NCBI RefSeq assembly: GCF_031846245.1
Contig: NZ_JAVRIC010000003.1
Coordinates: 124,001-188,000, forward strand
Origin: Banduia mediterranea
GTDB taxonomy: Bacteria; Pseudomonadota; Gammaproteobacteria; Nevskiales; Nevskiaceae
Direction: 5' to 3'
DNA length: 64,000 bases
In this document: positions 16,286-25,420 of the stretch, in pieces
Position numbering within the stretch: position 1 is the stretch's first letter
How the letters are laid out: every line of letters begins with the position of its first letter
The notes under the pieces: model-generated
What the model was told of the DNA's origin: nothing
What the model saw: the letters and a program-made list of their open reading frames with translations, nothing else
Databases searched by the model: none
Program-made: the position numbers and the translations under genes

Positions 16286-18247
16286 ATGAACAGCAAACCT
16301 TTCGACTGGACCCCCACGCCTGAGCTGATTCGCGGCAGCGTGCTCACCGCCTTCCTGCAAAAGGTCGGCGAGTCGGACTACGAGTCGCTGTGCGCGCGCG
16401 CCGACGCCGATCCGGGCTGGCTGATGGAGCAGGTGTTCGCGTTCTGCGACTTCCGCTTCTATACACCGCCGTCGCAGATGCTCGACACCTCGCGCGGCGA
16501 GCCGCGGGCGCGCTGGTGCGTGGGCGCCACGACAAACATGGTGCTCAACTGCATCGACCGGCACCGCGGCACGCCGGCCTGGGACCGCCCCTTCCTGCTA
16601 TGGGAAGGCGAGCAGCCCGAGGAACAGCGCACGCTGACCTACGCGGAGTTCGACGCCGAGGTCTGCCGACTCGCCGGCGCGCTGCGCGCGCAGGGCATCG
16701 CCAAGGGCGACGTGGTGGGCATCTACATGCCCAACCTCCCGGAGACCTTCGTCGCCTTCTTCGCCATCCTCAAGATCGGCGCCATCGTGATGCCGCTGTT
16801 CTCGGGCTTCGGCCCACAGCCGATCATCACGCGACTCAACGACGGCGGCGCGCGCGCGGTGATCACCGCCGACGGCACCTGGCGGCGCGGACAGGTCGGC
16901 GCGATGAAGACGGTGCTGGACGATGCCCTGCGCGAGGTGCCCAGCGTGCAGTCGGTGATCGTCGTGCGCCGCATGGGCGAGACGCTGGACACGCCGATGC
17001 AGGCCGGCCGTGACCGCTGGTGGCACGACTGCGTCCCCGTCCAGCCCGCCACGCTCGCCACCGAGCCGATGGACGCCTCCGACGCCGCCGTACTGCTGTA
17101 CACCAGCGGCACCACCGGCAAGCCCAAAGGCTGCGTGTGGACGCACGTGAGCTTCCTCGGCTCCATGGTCACGCGCGACATGCACATCTGCGGCGACTTC
17201 CGTGGCAGCGACCGCTACTTCTTCCTCAGCGACATGGGCTGGATGGTCGGCGCGATGTGCGCCTGCATCCCCAGCTACTTCGGCGGCAGCCTGCTGGTGG
17301 CCGAGGGCACACCGGACTACCCCGACACCGGCCGCTTCTGGCGCCTGGTGCAGAACCACAAGATCACCTACCTGGGCGTCGCGCCCACGCTGATCCGCAA
17401 CCTGATGCGCTACGGCGACGAGGAGGTGGAGCGTTACGACCTGTCCAGCCTGCGCCTGCTGAGCTCGGGCGGGGAGGCCTGGACCGCCGCGCCCTGGCGC
17501 TGGTTCTTCGAGCACGTCGGCAAGGGCCGGCTGCCGATTCTCAACATCGCCGGCGGCACCGAGGTGGGCGGCTGCAACCTGGTGTCCACGCTGCACCACC
17601 CGCAGCGGCCGAGTTCCTTTGCCGGCCCGGCGCTGGGCGTGAACCTGGCCATCGTCGACGAATCCGGCCAGCCGGTGCCGGGCGGCGTGGTGGGTGAGCT
17701 GGTGCTGCGCCGCGCCAACATCGGCATGACCAGGAGCCTGTGGAAGGACGACGCGCGCTACCTGGACAGCTACTGGAACCAGATGCCCGGACTGTGGGTG
17801 CATGGCGACTTCGTGCGCCGCGACCCCGACGGCATGTACTACATCCTGGGCCGCTCCGACGACACCATCAAGGTTTCCGGCAAGCGCACCGGGCCGACGG
17901 AACTCGAGAACCTGCTCACCGCCACCGGTACGGTGTCGGAAGTGGCGGTGATCGGCGTACCCGACGAATCCAAGGGCTCGGCCCTGGTCTGCGTCTGCGT
18001 GCCGATGCCGGGCGTGAACGCCGACGATGCGCTGCGCCAGCGTCTGTCGAAGGCAGTGGTCGAGGGCATGGGAACGTCCTACCGGCCCAAGGCCGTGGTG
18101 TTCGCCGACGAACTGCCCAAGACGCGCAACCTCAAGGTGATGCGCCGCGTGGTGCGCGCGGTGTACCAGAATGGCGATCCGGGCGATCTGTCCGCGCTGG
18201 TCAACCCACACACCGTGGACGATCTGCGTCGCCGTTTCGCTTCCTGA
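16286..18247 (+). CDS. Acetyl/acetoacetyl-CoA synthetase-like AMP-forming ligase
   Basis: A 653-residue ligase of the long acetyl-CoA-synthetase type, with an N-terminal ACAS-like extension (residues ~1-100, DYESLCARADADPGWLMEQV). The AMP-binding loop is LLYTSGTTGKPKGCVWTH, the A5 region IAGGTEVGGCNLVS, the hinge MYYILGRSDDTIKVSG, and the catalytic Lys lies in KTRNLKVMRRVV. It makes a CoA thioester from a carboxylate and ATP. In leucine/terpenoid routes acetoacetyl-CoA synthetases reuse the acetoacetate freed by HMG-CoA-type cleavage; that is one possible role, direct activation of the substrate acid another. It is coupled to crotonases on both sides (9 and 19 bp gaps). Confidence 0.92.
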   Translation: MNSKPFDWTPTPELIRGSVLTAFLQKVGESDYESLCARADADPGWLMEQVFAFCDFRFYTPPSQMLDTSRGEPRARWCVGATTNMVLNCIDRHRGTPAWDRPFLLWEGEQPEEQRTLTYAEFDAEVCRLAGALRAQGIAKGDVVGIYMPNLPETFVAFFAILKIGAIVMPLFSGFGPQPIITRLNDGGARAVITADGTWRRGQVGAMKTVLDDALREVPSVQSVIVVRRMGETLDTPMQAGRDRWWHDCVPVQPATLATEPMDASDAAVLLYTSGTTGKPKGCVWTHVSFLGSMVTRDMHICGDFRGSDRYFFLSDMGWMVGAMCACIPSYFGGSLLVAEGTPDYPDTGRFWRLVQNHKITYLGVAPTLIRNLMRYGDEEVERYDLSSLRLLSSGGEAWTAAPWRWFFEHVGKGRLPILNIAGGTEVGGCNLVSTLHHPQRPSSFAGPALGVNLAIVDESGQPVPGGVVGELVLRRANIGMTRSLWKDDARYLDSYWNQMPGLWVHGDFVRRDPDGMYYILGRSDDTIKVSGKRTGPTELENLLTATGTVSEVAVIGVPDESKGSALVCVCVPMPGVNADDALRQRLSKAVVEGMGTSYRPKAVVFADELPKTRNLKVMRRVVRAVYQNGDPGDLSALVNPHTVDDLRRRFAS

Positions 18248-18266
18248 ACATCCGGAGTCACTCAAC

Positions 18267-19085
18267 ATGTCGAGTCCCCAGACCGAAGCCCCGACCCTGC
18301 TGCTTCGCCAGGAAGGCGGCCGGCTGTTCGTTACCTTCAACCGCCCCGAGCGCCGCAACGCGCTCAACGACGTCATGCTGCTGGAGCTGGAGCAGCTCAT
18401 CACGCGGCTGGAGGAGGACGCCAGCGTGCGCGCGGTGATCTTCCGCGGCGCCGGCGGGCACTTCTGCGCCGGCGGCGACATCCGCGAGCGCCGCCAGCAG
18501 ACCACCGCCTCGCGTCCCGGCGTGGACATCGCCATGGAGCGAAACATCCGCGCCGGGCGCATGTTCCTGCGCCTGGCCAACCTGCCGCAGACCACCGTGT
18601 GCGTCGTCGAGGGCTACGCGCTGGGTGGCGGCTTCGGCTTTGCCTGCACCTTCGACATCTGCCTGGTGATGCACGACGTGCAGATCGGCATGGCCGAGAC
18701 GCGCATCGGCGTCGCGCCGGCGCAGATCGCGCCGCAGGTGGTGCGCCGCGTGGGCCTGTCCAATGCGCGCTACCTGGGCCTGACCGGCCGCCGCCTCAAC
18801 GGCGAGGAGGCCGTGCGTCTGGGCGTGGCGCACGACGTGGCGTGCAGCGCGGAGGAGCTGGACCAGAAGCTCGCCCGCCTGCTCGACGACATCGACGCCT
18901 GTGGCCCGCAGGCCTGCGCCGCGACCAAGGCGATCATGAACCGCGTCGGCGAGATCCCGCTGGATGCCCTGATCGAATACGCCGGCCGCCGCTTCGGCGA
19001 GCTCAACCGCGGCCCCGAGGGCATCGAGGGGCAGCAGGCCTTCCTGGAAAAGCGCAAGCCTCGCTGGCCGAGCCTCACGGGCTGA
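18267..19085 (+). CDS. Enoyl-CoA hydratase/isomerase family (AtuE/LiuC-like)
   Basis: A 272-residue crotonase with FNRPERRNALNDVML, GAGGHFCAGGDIRERR, VEGYALGGGFGFACTFDICL and GMAETRIGVAPAQIAPQVV (Glu in the AETRIG position). It is the second crotonase of this operon and sits directly before an alpha subunit (4 bp gap). It may hydrate the isohexenylglutaconyl-type product of carboxylation, as AtuE does in acyclic-terpene degradation; the assignment is by neighbourhood. The ATG at 18267 has GGAG nine bases upstream. Two different crotonases next to two different carboxylases suggest two chain lengths or two successive carboxylation rounds. Confidence 0.9.
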   Translation: MSSPQTEAPTLLLRQEGGRLFVTFNRPERRNALNDVMLLELEQLITRLEEDASVRAVIFRGAGGHFCAGGDIRERRQQTTASRPGVDIAMERNIRAGRMFLRLANLPQTTVCVVEGYALGGGFGFACTFDICLVMHDVQIGMAETRIGVAPAQIAPQVVRRVGLSNARYLGLTGRRLNGEEAVRLGVAHDVACSAEELDQKLARLLDDIDACGPQACAATKAIMNRVGEIPLDALIEYAGRRFGELNRGPEGIEGQQAFLEKRKPRWPSLTG

Positions 19086-19089
19086 GGCC

Positions 19090-21048
19090 ATGGCCTTCTC
19101 CACGGTCCTGATCGCCAACCGCGGAGAGATCGCCTGCCGCATCGCGCGCAGCGCGCGGCGCCTGGGTTGTCGCACGGTCGCGGTGTACAGCGAGGCCGAC
19201 CGCGGCGCGCTGCACGTGGAAGCGGCCGATCTCGCGGTGTGCATCGGCGCGGCCGCGCCCGTGGCCAGTTACCTCAAGATCGAAGCACTGATCGACGCCG
19301 CGCGGCGCAGTGGTGCCGACGCCATCCATCCCGGCTACGGGTTTTTGTCCGAGAACGCGGCCTTCGCGCGCGCCTGCGCCGCAGCCGGCCTGGTGTTCAT
19401 CGGCCCCACGCCGGAGGCGATCGAGGCCATGGGCAACAAGCGCGCGGCACGCCGCCGCGTGGCTGCGGCCGGCGTGCCCTGTGTGCCGGGCCACGACGAG
19501 GGTTCGCAGGACGACGCCGTGCTGATCGAAGCGGGCATGCGCATCGGCTTCCCGCTGATGGTCAAGGCAGCGGCGGGCGGCGGCGGTCGCGGCATGCGCC
19601 GCGTGCTGCGCGCAGAAGATCTGCCCGCGGCCCTGGCCTCGGCGCGCGGCGAGGCGCAGTCGGCCTTCGGCAACGGCGAGCTGATCCTGGAGCGCGCCGT
19701 GGAAGGCGCGCGCCATGTCGAGTTGCAGGTGTTCGGTGACACGCATGGCCATGTCATCCACCTGGGGGAGCGCGACTGCTCGGCTCAGCGCCGCAACCAG
19801 AAGGTGATCGAGGAATCGCCCTCGCCGGCGGTGGACGGCGCGCTTCGGGCGCGTATGGGTGAAATGGCGGTGGCGGCGGCGCGGGCGGTGGGCTACGTCG
19901 GTGCCGGCACCGTGGAGATGCTGCTGGGGCAGGACGGCGCGTTCTACTTTCTGGAGATGAACACGCGACTGCAGGTGGAGCACCCCGTCACCGAAGCGGT
20001 CACCGGTCTGGATCTGGTCGAATGGCAGCTGCGCGTGGCGGCCGGCGAGCCGCTGCCGCTGCGGCAGGAGCAGGTGCAGCTGTCCGGCCATGCCATCGAG
20101 GTGCGCCTCTACGCCGAAGACCCCGACGCCGGCTACGCGCCGCAGACCGGCCGCGTGCTGTGCTGGCGCGCGCCCGATGCGGCGCTGGCGCGCACCGATG
20201 CCGGCATCGGCGAGGGCCGTGTGGTGGGCGCCGACTACGACCCCATGCTGGCCAAGCTCATCGCCCACGGCACGACGCGCGAGGAGGCGCGGCGCAAGCT
20301 GCTGCTTGCGCTCGAACAGACCGTGCTGCTGGGCCTCAAGACCAACCGTGCGCAACTCATTGACCTGCTCGCCGACCCGGTGTTCCGCGACGGCGCCGTG
20401 ACCACGCGCTGGCTCGATACCCGCAGTGCGGGCACGGCGGGCGAGGGTGGGATCGGGTGCCTCACCGCGGCGGCGGTGGCGGTGATCGCGAGCGGCGCCG
20501 CCAATGCCGGCGGCTGGCGCAGCACCGGCGTGCTGGCGTGGCCGGTGCGCCTGCAGGTGTCCGGCGCCGCGCAGCTCATCGCGTTTACCGTGAGTCAGGA
20601 CGTGGAGGGCTTCACGGTGCGCAGCGGCGACGCTGCGGGCACCATCCGGCTGCGGCCGATCACGTTGGATGCGCCGAATTACGTGTTCGAGACCGACGGC
20701 CTGCGCCACCGCTTCCACATTGCCCAGTCGGCCGAGGGCCTGTGGTATGCGCAGTGCGGCGCGCACCTGGGCGTGTACGAGCTGCCGCGCGCCCTGGCGG
20801 CGTCGGCGGGTCAGGGCGGAGACAGCACGCTGGCGCCGATGAGCGGCCGCGTGGCCGAGATCTTTGTCGCGGCCGGAGATGCGGTCGAGAAGGGCGCGCT
20901 GCTGCTGACCCTGGAGGCGATGAAAATGTTTCACGAGATCCGTGCCGGTCGTGCCGGCCGCGTCGCAGAACTGGTCGTGGCCGTGGGCGAACAGGTGTCG
21001 CCGCGACAGAAGCTGGTGATGCTCGAAGCGGCGGAGCCGGTGACGTGA
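19090..21048 (+). CDS. Acyl-CoA carboxylase alpha subunit: biotin carboxylase plus biotin carrier (copy 2)
   Basis: A 652-residue alpha subunit like geranyl-CoA or methylcrotonyl-CoA carboxylase alpha. It opens STVLIANRGEIACRIARS. The ATP loop reads KAAAGGGGRGMRR, with Arg for the usual Lys after the glycines. EMNTRLQVEHPVTEAV follows, and the biotin Lys is in LTLEAMKMFHEI near the C-terminus, an EAMKM motif unlike the ESMKM of copy 1. The two alpha copies are clearly diverged, not a recent duplication. The stop overlaps the GTG start of the AtuA gene (GTGA), so AtuA is co-translated with it. Its beta partner is one of the two beta genes 6-9 kb upstream, or the one at 39736. Confidence 0.93.
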   Translation: MAFSTVLIANRGEIACRIARSARRLGCRTVAVYSEADRGALHVEAADLAVCIGAAAPVASYLKIEALIDAARRSGADAIHPGYGFLSENAAFARACAAAGLVFIGPTPEAIEAMGNKRAARRRVAAAGVPCVPGHDEGSQDDAVLIEAGMRIGFPLMVKAAAGGGGRGMRRVLRAEDLPAALASARGEAQSAFGNGELILERAVEGARHVELQVFGDTHGHVIHLGERDCSAQRRNQKVIEESPSPAVDGALRARMGEMAVAAARAVGYVGAGTVEMLLGQDGAFYFLEMNTRLQVEHPVTEAVTGLDLVEWQLRVAAGEPLPLRQEQVQLSGHAIEVRLYAEDPDAGYAPQTGRVLCWRAPDAALARTDAGIGEGRVVGADYDPMLAKLIAHGTTREEARRKLLLALEQTVLLGLKTNRAQLIDLLADPVFRDGAVTTRWLDTRSAGTAGEGGIGCLTAAAVAVIASGAANAGGWRSTGVLAWPVRLQVSGAAQLIAFTVSQDVEGFTVRSGDAAGTIRLRPITLDAPNYVFETDGLRHRFHIAQSAEGLWYAQCGAHLGVYELPRALAASAGQGGDSTLAPMSGRVAEIFVAAGDAVEKGALLLTLEAMKMFHEIRAGRAGRVAELVVAVGEQVSPRQKLVMLEAAEPVT

Positions 21049-22865
21049 AGCGCGTGCGCATCGGCGGCGCGGCCGGTTACTGGGGCGACACCGCCTTCGG
21101 CCCCGAGCAGCTCGTGCAGCAGGGCGACGTGCAATACCTGGTGTTCGACTACCTGGCCGAGGTCACGATGGCGATCCTGGCCAAGGCGCGCGCCAAGGGC
21201 GCGCAAGCGGGCTACGCCACCGACTTCGTCACCCAGGTCATCCGCCCGCACGCAGCCGAGATCAAGCGCCGCGGCATCCGCGTGATCGCCAATGCCGGCG
21301 GCGTGAACCTGCCGGCCTGCGCGCAGGCGATCCGCGCCGCGCTGGCCGAGGCCGGCGTGGATCTGAAGGTCGGCACCGTGGAGGGCGACGACCTGCTCGA
21401 CCGTGCCGAGGCGCTGCGCGCCGTGGGCACCCGCGAGATGTTCGACGGCCGCCCGCTGCCGGAAAAGCTGGCGAGCTGCAACGCCTACCTGGGCGCGTTT
21501 CCGATCGCCGCGTCGCTGGACGCCGGCGCCGACATCGTCGTCACCGGCCGCGTGGTGGACAGCGCCGTGACCCTGGGCGCGCTCATCCACGAATTCGGCT
21601 GGAAGCCCGAAGACTGGGACCGGCTTGCCGCCGGCACGCTCGCGGGTCACCTGATCGAATGCGGCTGCCAGGCCACCGGCGGCAATTTCACCGACTGGGA
21701 ATCCGTGGCCGGCGACTGGGCACGCATGGGCTTTCCCATCGCCGAGTGCGCGGCCGACGGCAGCTTCGTCATCACCAAGCCCGAAGGCACCGGCGGCTGC
21801 GTCACGCCGCTGTCGGTGGGCGAGCAGCTGGTCTACGAGATCGACGATCCGCAGGCCTACCTCGTGCCGGACGTGACCTGCGATTTTTCCGGCGCGCGGC
21901 TCGTCCAGGAGGCGCCGGACCGTGTGCACGTCAGCGGCGTGCGCGGCCGACCACGTACTGCGAGCTACAAGGTCTGCGCGACGCACGACGACGGCTTTCG
22001 CGCCAGCTTCCTGCAGACCATCACCGGGTTCGAGGCGCCGCGCCGAGCACGCGCCAACGGTGAGGCGATCCTGGCCGTGGCGCGCAGGCGCCTGGAGAAG
22101 CTCGGCCTGCCGGATTTCCTCGACACGGCGATCCACCTGATCGGCTGCAACACGCTGTGGAACCCGGCGCACTTCCCGCCGCCGGAGGCCCACGAGCTGG
22201 TGCTGCGCGTGGACGTCTGGCACGCGCGCCATTCCGGCTGCGAGGCCTTCTCCAAGGAGGCTGCCGGCGCAGCGCTGTCCATGACCACCGGCCGCTGCGC
22301 CGCCGGCCCCACCGGCCGGCCCAAGACCACGCCGGTGGTGCGGCCTTTTTCGTTCCTCTTCCCGAAATCCGAGGTGCCGGTGCGCGTGGCGGTGGACGGC
22401 GCGTCCGTGGCCTACGACTGGGCCGCCTACGTGCGCGCTGGCGCGCCGGTGCCCGCGGCGCGCCTCGCCGAATCCTGTGCTCCTGCGTCGTCCGCGCAGG
22501 AGGAACTGGTCAGCGTGCCGCTGCGCCGGCTGGCGGTCGCGCGCAGCGGCGACAAGGGCGACAAGTCCAACATCGGCGTCATCGCCCGCCGCGCGGAATT
22601 CCTGCCGTGGATCGCCGCTGCGCTGAGCGCCGAGGCGGTGCAGGCGTGGATGGCGCACACCGGCACCCCGCGCGTCGAACGCTTCCTGCTGCCGGGCCTG
22701 AACGCGCTCAACTTCCTGCTGCACGATGCCCTCGGCGGCGGCGGCGCAGTGTCGCTGCGCCTGGACGTGCAGGGCAAGACCTACGCGCAGCAGTTGCTGC
22801 ACCACCCGGTGCGCGTGCCGCGCGCGCTCTTGGAAAACTTAAAGTCCGATTACGGAGACCTGTGA
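21045..22865 (+). CDS. AtuA family protein (DUF1446 plus AtuA C-terminal domain)
   Basis: A 606-residue AtuA-family protein starting at a GTG that overlaps the carboxylase stop. The large N-terminal domain begins RVRIGGAAGYWGDTAFGPEQ, contains NAGGVNLPACAQAIRAAL and DIVVTGRVVDSAVTLGAL, and the C-terminal domain holds VARSGDKGDKSNIGVIARR. AtuA is required for acyclic-terpene (citronellol/geraniol) use in Pseudomonas, but its biochemical role is unknown to me; it always travels with GCC/MCC-type carboxylases. A second homologue at 48439-50223 shares the same C-terminal motif and sits in the other carboxylase operon. The gene ends TGATG with the next ligase. Confidence 0.9.
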   Translation: MKRVRIGGAAGYWGDTAFGPEQLVQQGDVQYLVFDYLAEVTMAILAKARAKGAQAGYATDFVTQVIRPHAAEIKRRGIRVIANAGGVNLPACAQAIRAALAEAGVDLKVGTVEGDDLLDRAEALRAVGTREMFDGRPLPEKLASCNAYLGAFPIAASLDAGADIVVTGRVVDSAVTLGALIHEFGWKPEDWDRLAAGTLAGHLIECGCQATGGNFTDWESVAGDWARMGFPIAECAADGSFVITKPEGTGGCVTPLSVGEQLVYEIDDPQAYLVPDVTCDFSGARLVQEAPDRVHVSGVRGRPRTASYKVCATHDDGFRASFLQTITGFEAPRRARANGEAILAVARRRLEKLGLPDFLDTAIHLIGCNTLWNPAHFPPPEAHELVLRVDVWHARHSGCEAFSKEAAGAALSMTTGRCAAGPTGRPKTTPVVRPFSFLFPKSEVPVRVAVDGASVAYDWAAYVRAGAPVPAARLAESCAPASSAQEELVSVPLRRLAVARSGDKGDKSNIGVIARRAEFLPWIAAALSAEAVQAWMAHTGTPRVERFLLPGLNALNFLLHDALGGGGAVSLRLDVQGKTYAQQLLHHPVRVPRALLENLKSDYGDL

Positions 22866-24463
22866 TGCCCACATCCGCCCCCACTCCCGTCATGGCTGGC
22901 ATCGCCCCGCCGCCGGCCATGCTGTCGCGCATCAACATCGGCGATTTCCTGCGCCGCGCCGCGCAGAGCGACCCGCAGAACATTGCCCTCGTCGACGGCG
23001 ACATGCGGCTGAGCTACGGCGAGTTGAACCGGCGCGTCACGCAGGCGGCCAATGCGCTGCTGGCCTCCGGCCTGCGCCCCGGCGCGCGGGTGGCCAGCCT
23101 GTGCAACAACTCGGCGGAGTTCGTGGTGGCGTTCTTCGGCGTGCACCGCGCCGGGCTGGTGTGGGTGCCGATCAATACCGGCCTGGGGCTGGACGACGTG
23201 CGCTTCATCCTGGAACACGCCGAGGCCAGCGCCGTGCTGGTGGACGGCGCGCTGCTGGAGGGCGAGCCGCTGCGCGCGCTGCTGGAGCAGCACGGGCCGA
23301 CCACAGGCTTCGTGATCGAGGGCGCCGCGCGCGGCCGCTACGCGGCCTTTGCTGCCGCCTGCGCGGCGCAGGACGAGATCGAGACGCCGGTGGAGGCGGG
23401 CGACCGTGACGTGGCGCAGATCATGTATACCAGCGGCACCACTGGCCGGCCCAAGGGCGTCATGCAGTGCCACACGGCGGTGGTGATGGCGGCGTTTGCC
23501 AACGCGGTGGAGCTGGGCATGAACCGCGAGGACGTGGCCAACGCCGTGCTGCCGCTGTTCCACTGCGCGCAGCACACGCTGCTGTGCTCGCTGCTGGCCG
23601 CCGGCGCGCGGGTGGTGCTGCTGCGCGGCTTCGACCCCACGCGCATGCTGGAGGTGATCGAGCGCGAACGCATCAGCAAGATGTTCGCGCTGCCGCTGAT
23701 GTACCAGGCCATGCTCGATCACCCCACGATCGCGCAGCGCGACCTGTCCAGCCTGAAGCTGTGCCTGTACGCGATGGCGCCGATGGCCGAGACCCTGCTG
23801 CGGCGGCTGATCGAGCGCTTCTGCCCGCAGTTCATGCTGGCCTCCGGACAGACCGAGATGTACCCGCTCACCGTCGCCTTCCGGCCGGAGGAGCAGTTGC
23901 GCCGCTTCGGCCCGTACTGGGGCGCCAGCTCCATCCTCAACGACACCGCGGTCATGGACGACGAAGGCCGCATCCTGGGGCGTGGCGCAGTGGGCGAAAT
24001 CGTGCATCGCGGTCCCAACGTCATGCAGGGCTACTACAAGGACCCGGAGGCCACCGAAAAGGCGCGCGCCTTCGGCTGGCATCACACCGGCGATCTGGGC
24101 ATGTGGGACGCCGACGGGCAACTGCTGTTCAAGGACCGCAAGAAGGATATGATCAAGACCGGGGGCGAGAACGTGCCCTCGGTCAAGGTCGAGGCGGTGC
24201 TGCTGCAGCACCCGGCGGTGGCCAACGCGGCGGCGGTGGGCCTGCCGCATGCGCGCTGGATCGAGGCGGTGACCGCCTTCGCGGTACTCAAGCCCGGCGC
24301 GAACGCGGACGAGGCGGCGCTGATCGCGCACTGCAAGGCGCACCTGGGCGGCTTCGAGGTGCCCAAGGCGATCCGCGTGCTGGACGCGCTGCCCATGACC
24401 AGCACCGGCAAGGTGCAGAAGCAGCCGCTGCGCGAGCGCTTCCACGACCTCTACGCGGGTTGA
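22865..24463 (+). CDS. AMP-forming acyl-CoA synthetase (medium/long-chain type)
   Basis: A 532-residue ANL ligase with MYTSGTTGRPKGVMQCH, LASGQTEMYPLTVAF, WHHTGDLGMWDADGQLLFKDRKKDMIKTG split by the hinge, and the catalytic Lys in TSTGKVQKQPLRE. It would load the entry acid onto CoA; AtuH holds this post in the Pseudomonas atu cluster. The ATG shares a base with the AtuA stop and has GGAGAC upstream. It is the third ligase within 16 kb, each clearly different, so they probably act on different acids or chain lengths. Confidence 0.92.
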   Translation: MPTSAPTPVMAGIAPPPAMLSRINIGDFLRRAAQSDPQNIALVDGDMRLSYGELNRRVTQAANALLASGLRPGARVASLCNNSAEFVVAFFGVHRAGLVWVPINTGLGLDDVRFILEHAEASAVLVDGALLEGEPLRALLEQHGPTTGFVIEGAARGRYAAFAAACAAQDEIETPVEAGDRDVAQIMYTSGTTGRPKGVMQCHTAVVMAAFANAVELGMNREDVANAVLPLFHCAQHTLLCSLLAAGARVVLLRGFDPTRMLEVIERERISKMFALPLMYQAMLDHPTIAQRDLSSLKLCLYAMAPMAETLLRRLIERFCPQFMLASGQTEMYPLTVAFRPEEQLRRFGPYWGASSILNDTAVMDDEGRILGRGAVGEIVHRGPNVMQGYYKDPEATEKARAFGWHHTGDLGMWDADGQLLFKDRKKDMIKTGGENVPSVKVEAVLLQHPAVANAAAVGLPHARWIEAVTAFAVLKPGANADEAALIAHCKAHLGGFEVPKAIRVLDALPMTSTGKVQKQPLRERFHDLYAG

Positions 24464-24491
24464 GTGCCGTTCGCCCTCATTGGAGAGCGCG

Positions 24492-25409
24492 ATGAGAACA
24501 CTGCTACAGACACGGATGAACGCCATCGTCAATCTGCTGCTGGCGCTGGACCGCCTGCTGGCCGGCGTGAAGCTCAAACGCCTGCGCTCCGGCGGCCTGG
24601 AGTGGGTCTACCTGGACAGCGGTGGCAACGGCGAGCCGCTGGTGCTGGTGCACGGCTTTGGCGGCGACAAGACCAACTGGACGCTCATATGCCGGCGCTT
24701 GCGCGGGCGCTATCGCATCATCGTCCCGGACCTGCCCGGCTTCGGCGAAAGCGAGTCGCCCGTCAACGCGCGCTACCGCGTGCAGGATCATGTCGAGCGC
24801 CTGCGCGGTTTCCTGCACGACCTCGGTATCGAGCGTCCGCACCTCGGAGGCAATTCCATGGGCGGCTACACCGTGGCCCTGTATGCCGCGCAGCACCCGG
24901 CCGAGGTGGCGAGCCTGTGGCTGATCGACGCCGCCGGGGTGTTCGGCGCCAAGCCCAGCGAGCTGCTCGCCGCCGTGCAGTCCAATGGCCCTAACCCGCT
25001 GCTGCCGCAGACGCCCGCGCAGTTCCGCGAGGTGCTGAGCTTTGCCATGTCCAAGCCGCCGTACATTCCGGGCTTCGTGCTGGACGTGATGTGCCGGCGC
25101 GCCATGGCCTGCATCGCCCTGCGCGATCAGCAGTTCAAGGACATCCTCGAACACTCCCCGCATCTGGAACCGCTGCTGCCCGCCGTGCCGGCGCCCACCC
25201 ACATTCTCTGGGGGGACCGGGACCGGCTGATCGACGTGGACTGTGTGCGCGTGTTCGGCGAACTGCTGCCGAACAGCTCGTCCACGGTGCTGCCGGGTAT
25301 CGGCCACATGCCCATGCTCGAAGCGCCGGCCGAGTCGGCGCGGGACTACCTCGCCTTCCGCGAGCGTCTGGCCGTGCAGGAAGCGATCGCGGCCGTGCCG
25401 GCGGTCTGA
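24492..25409 (+). CDS. Alpha/beta-hydrolase
   Basis: A 305-residue alpha/beta-hydrolase. The nucleophile elbow is GGNSMGGYT, the acid lies in WGDRDRLID, and the catalytic His is in GIGHMPML. The HG oxyanion motif is VHGFGGDKTNW. The first ~35 residues (LLQTRMNAIVNLLLALDRLL) form an amphipathic or membrane-touching helix, and the general look is of small bacterial esterases/lipases. It could release an acid from an ester or clear a stalled thioester; the substrate is unknown. ATG 24492 has GGAG nine bases upstream; a TTG at 24480 in the same frame is less likely. It is 28 bp after the ligase and 11 bp before the next gene. Confidence 0.9.
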   Translation: MRTLLQTRMNAIVNLLLALDRLLAGVKLKRLRSGGLEWVYLDSGGNGEPLVLVHGFGGDKTNWTLICRRLRGRYRIIVPDLPGFGESESPVNARYRVQDHVERLRGFLHDLGIERPHLGGNSMGGYTVALYAAQHPAEVASLWLIDAAGVFGAKPSELLAAVQSNGPNPLLPQTPAQFREVLSFAMSKPPYIPGFVLDVMCRRAMACIALRDQQFKDILEHSPHLEPLLPAVPAPTHILWGDRDRLIDVDCVRVFGELLPNSSSTVLPGIGHMPMLEAPAESARDYLAFRERLAVQEAIAAVPAV

Positions 25410-25420
25410 GGCGCGACCCC

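Noticed and set aside
16598-18595. A 665-codon minus-strand frame over the acetyl-CoA-synthetase-like gene
   Set aside because: Mirror frame of a well-supported ligase; composition typical of antisense high-GC reading.
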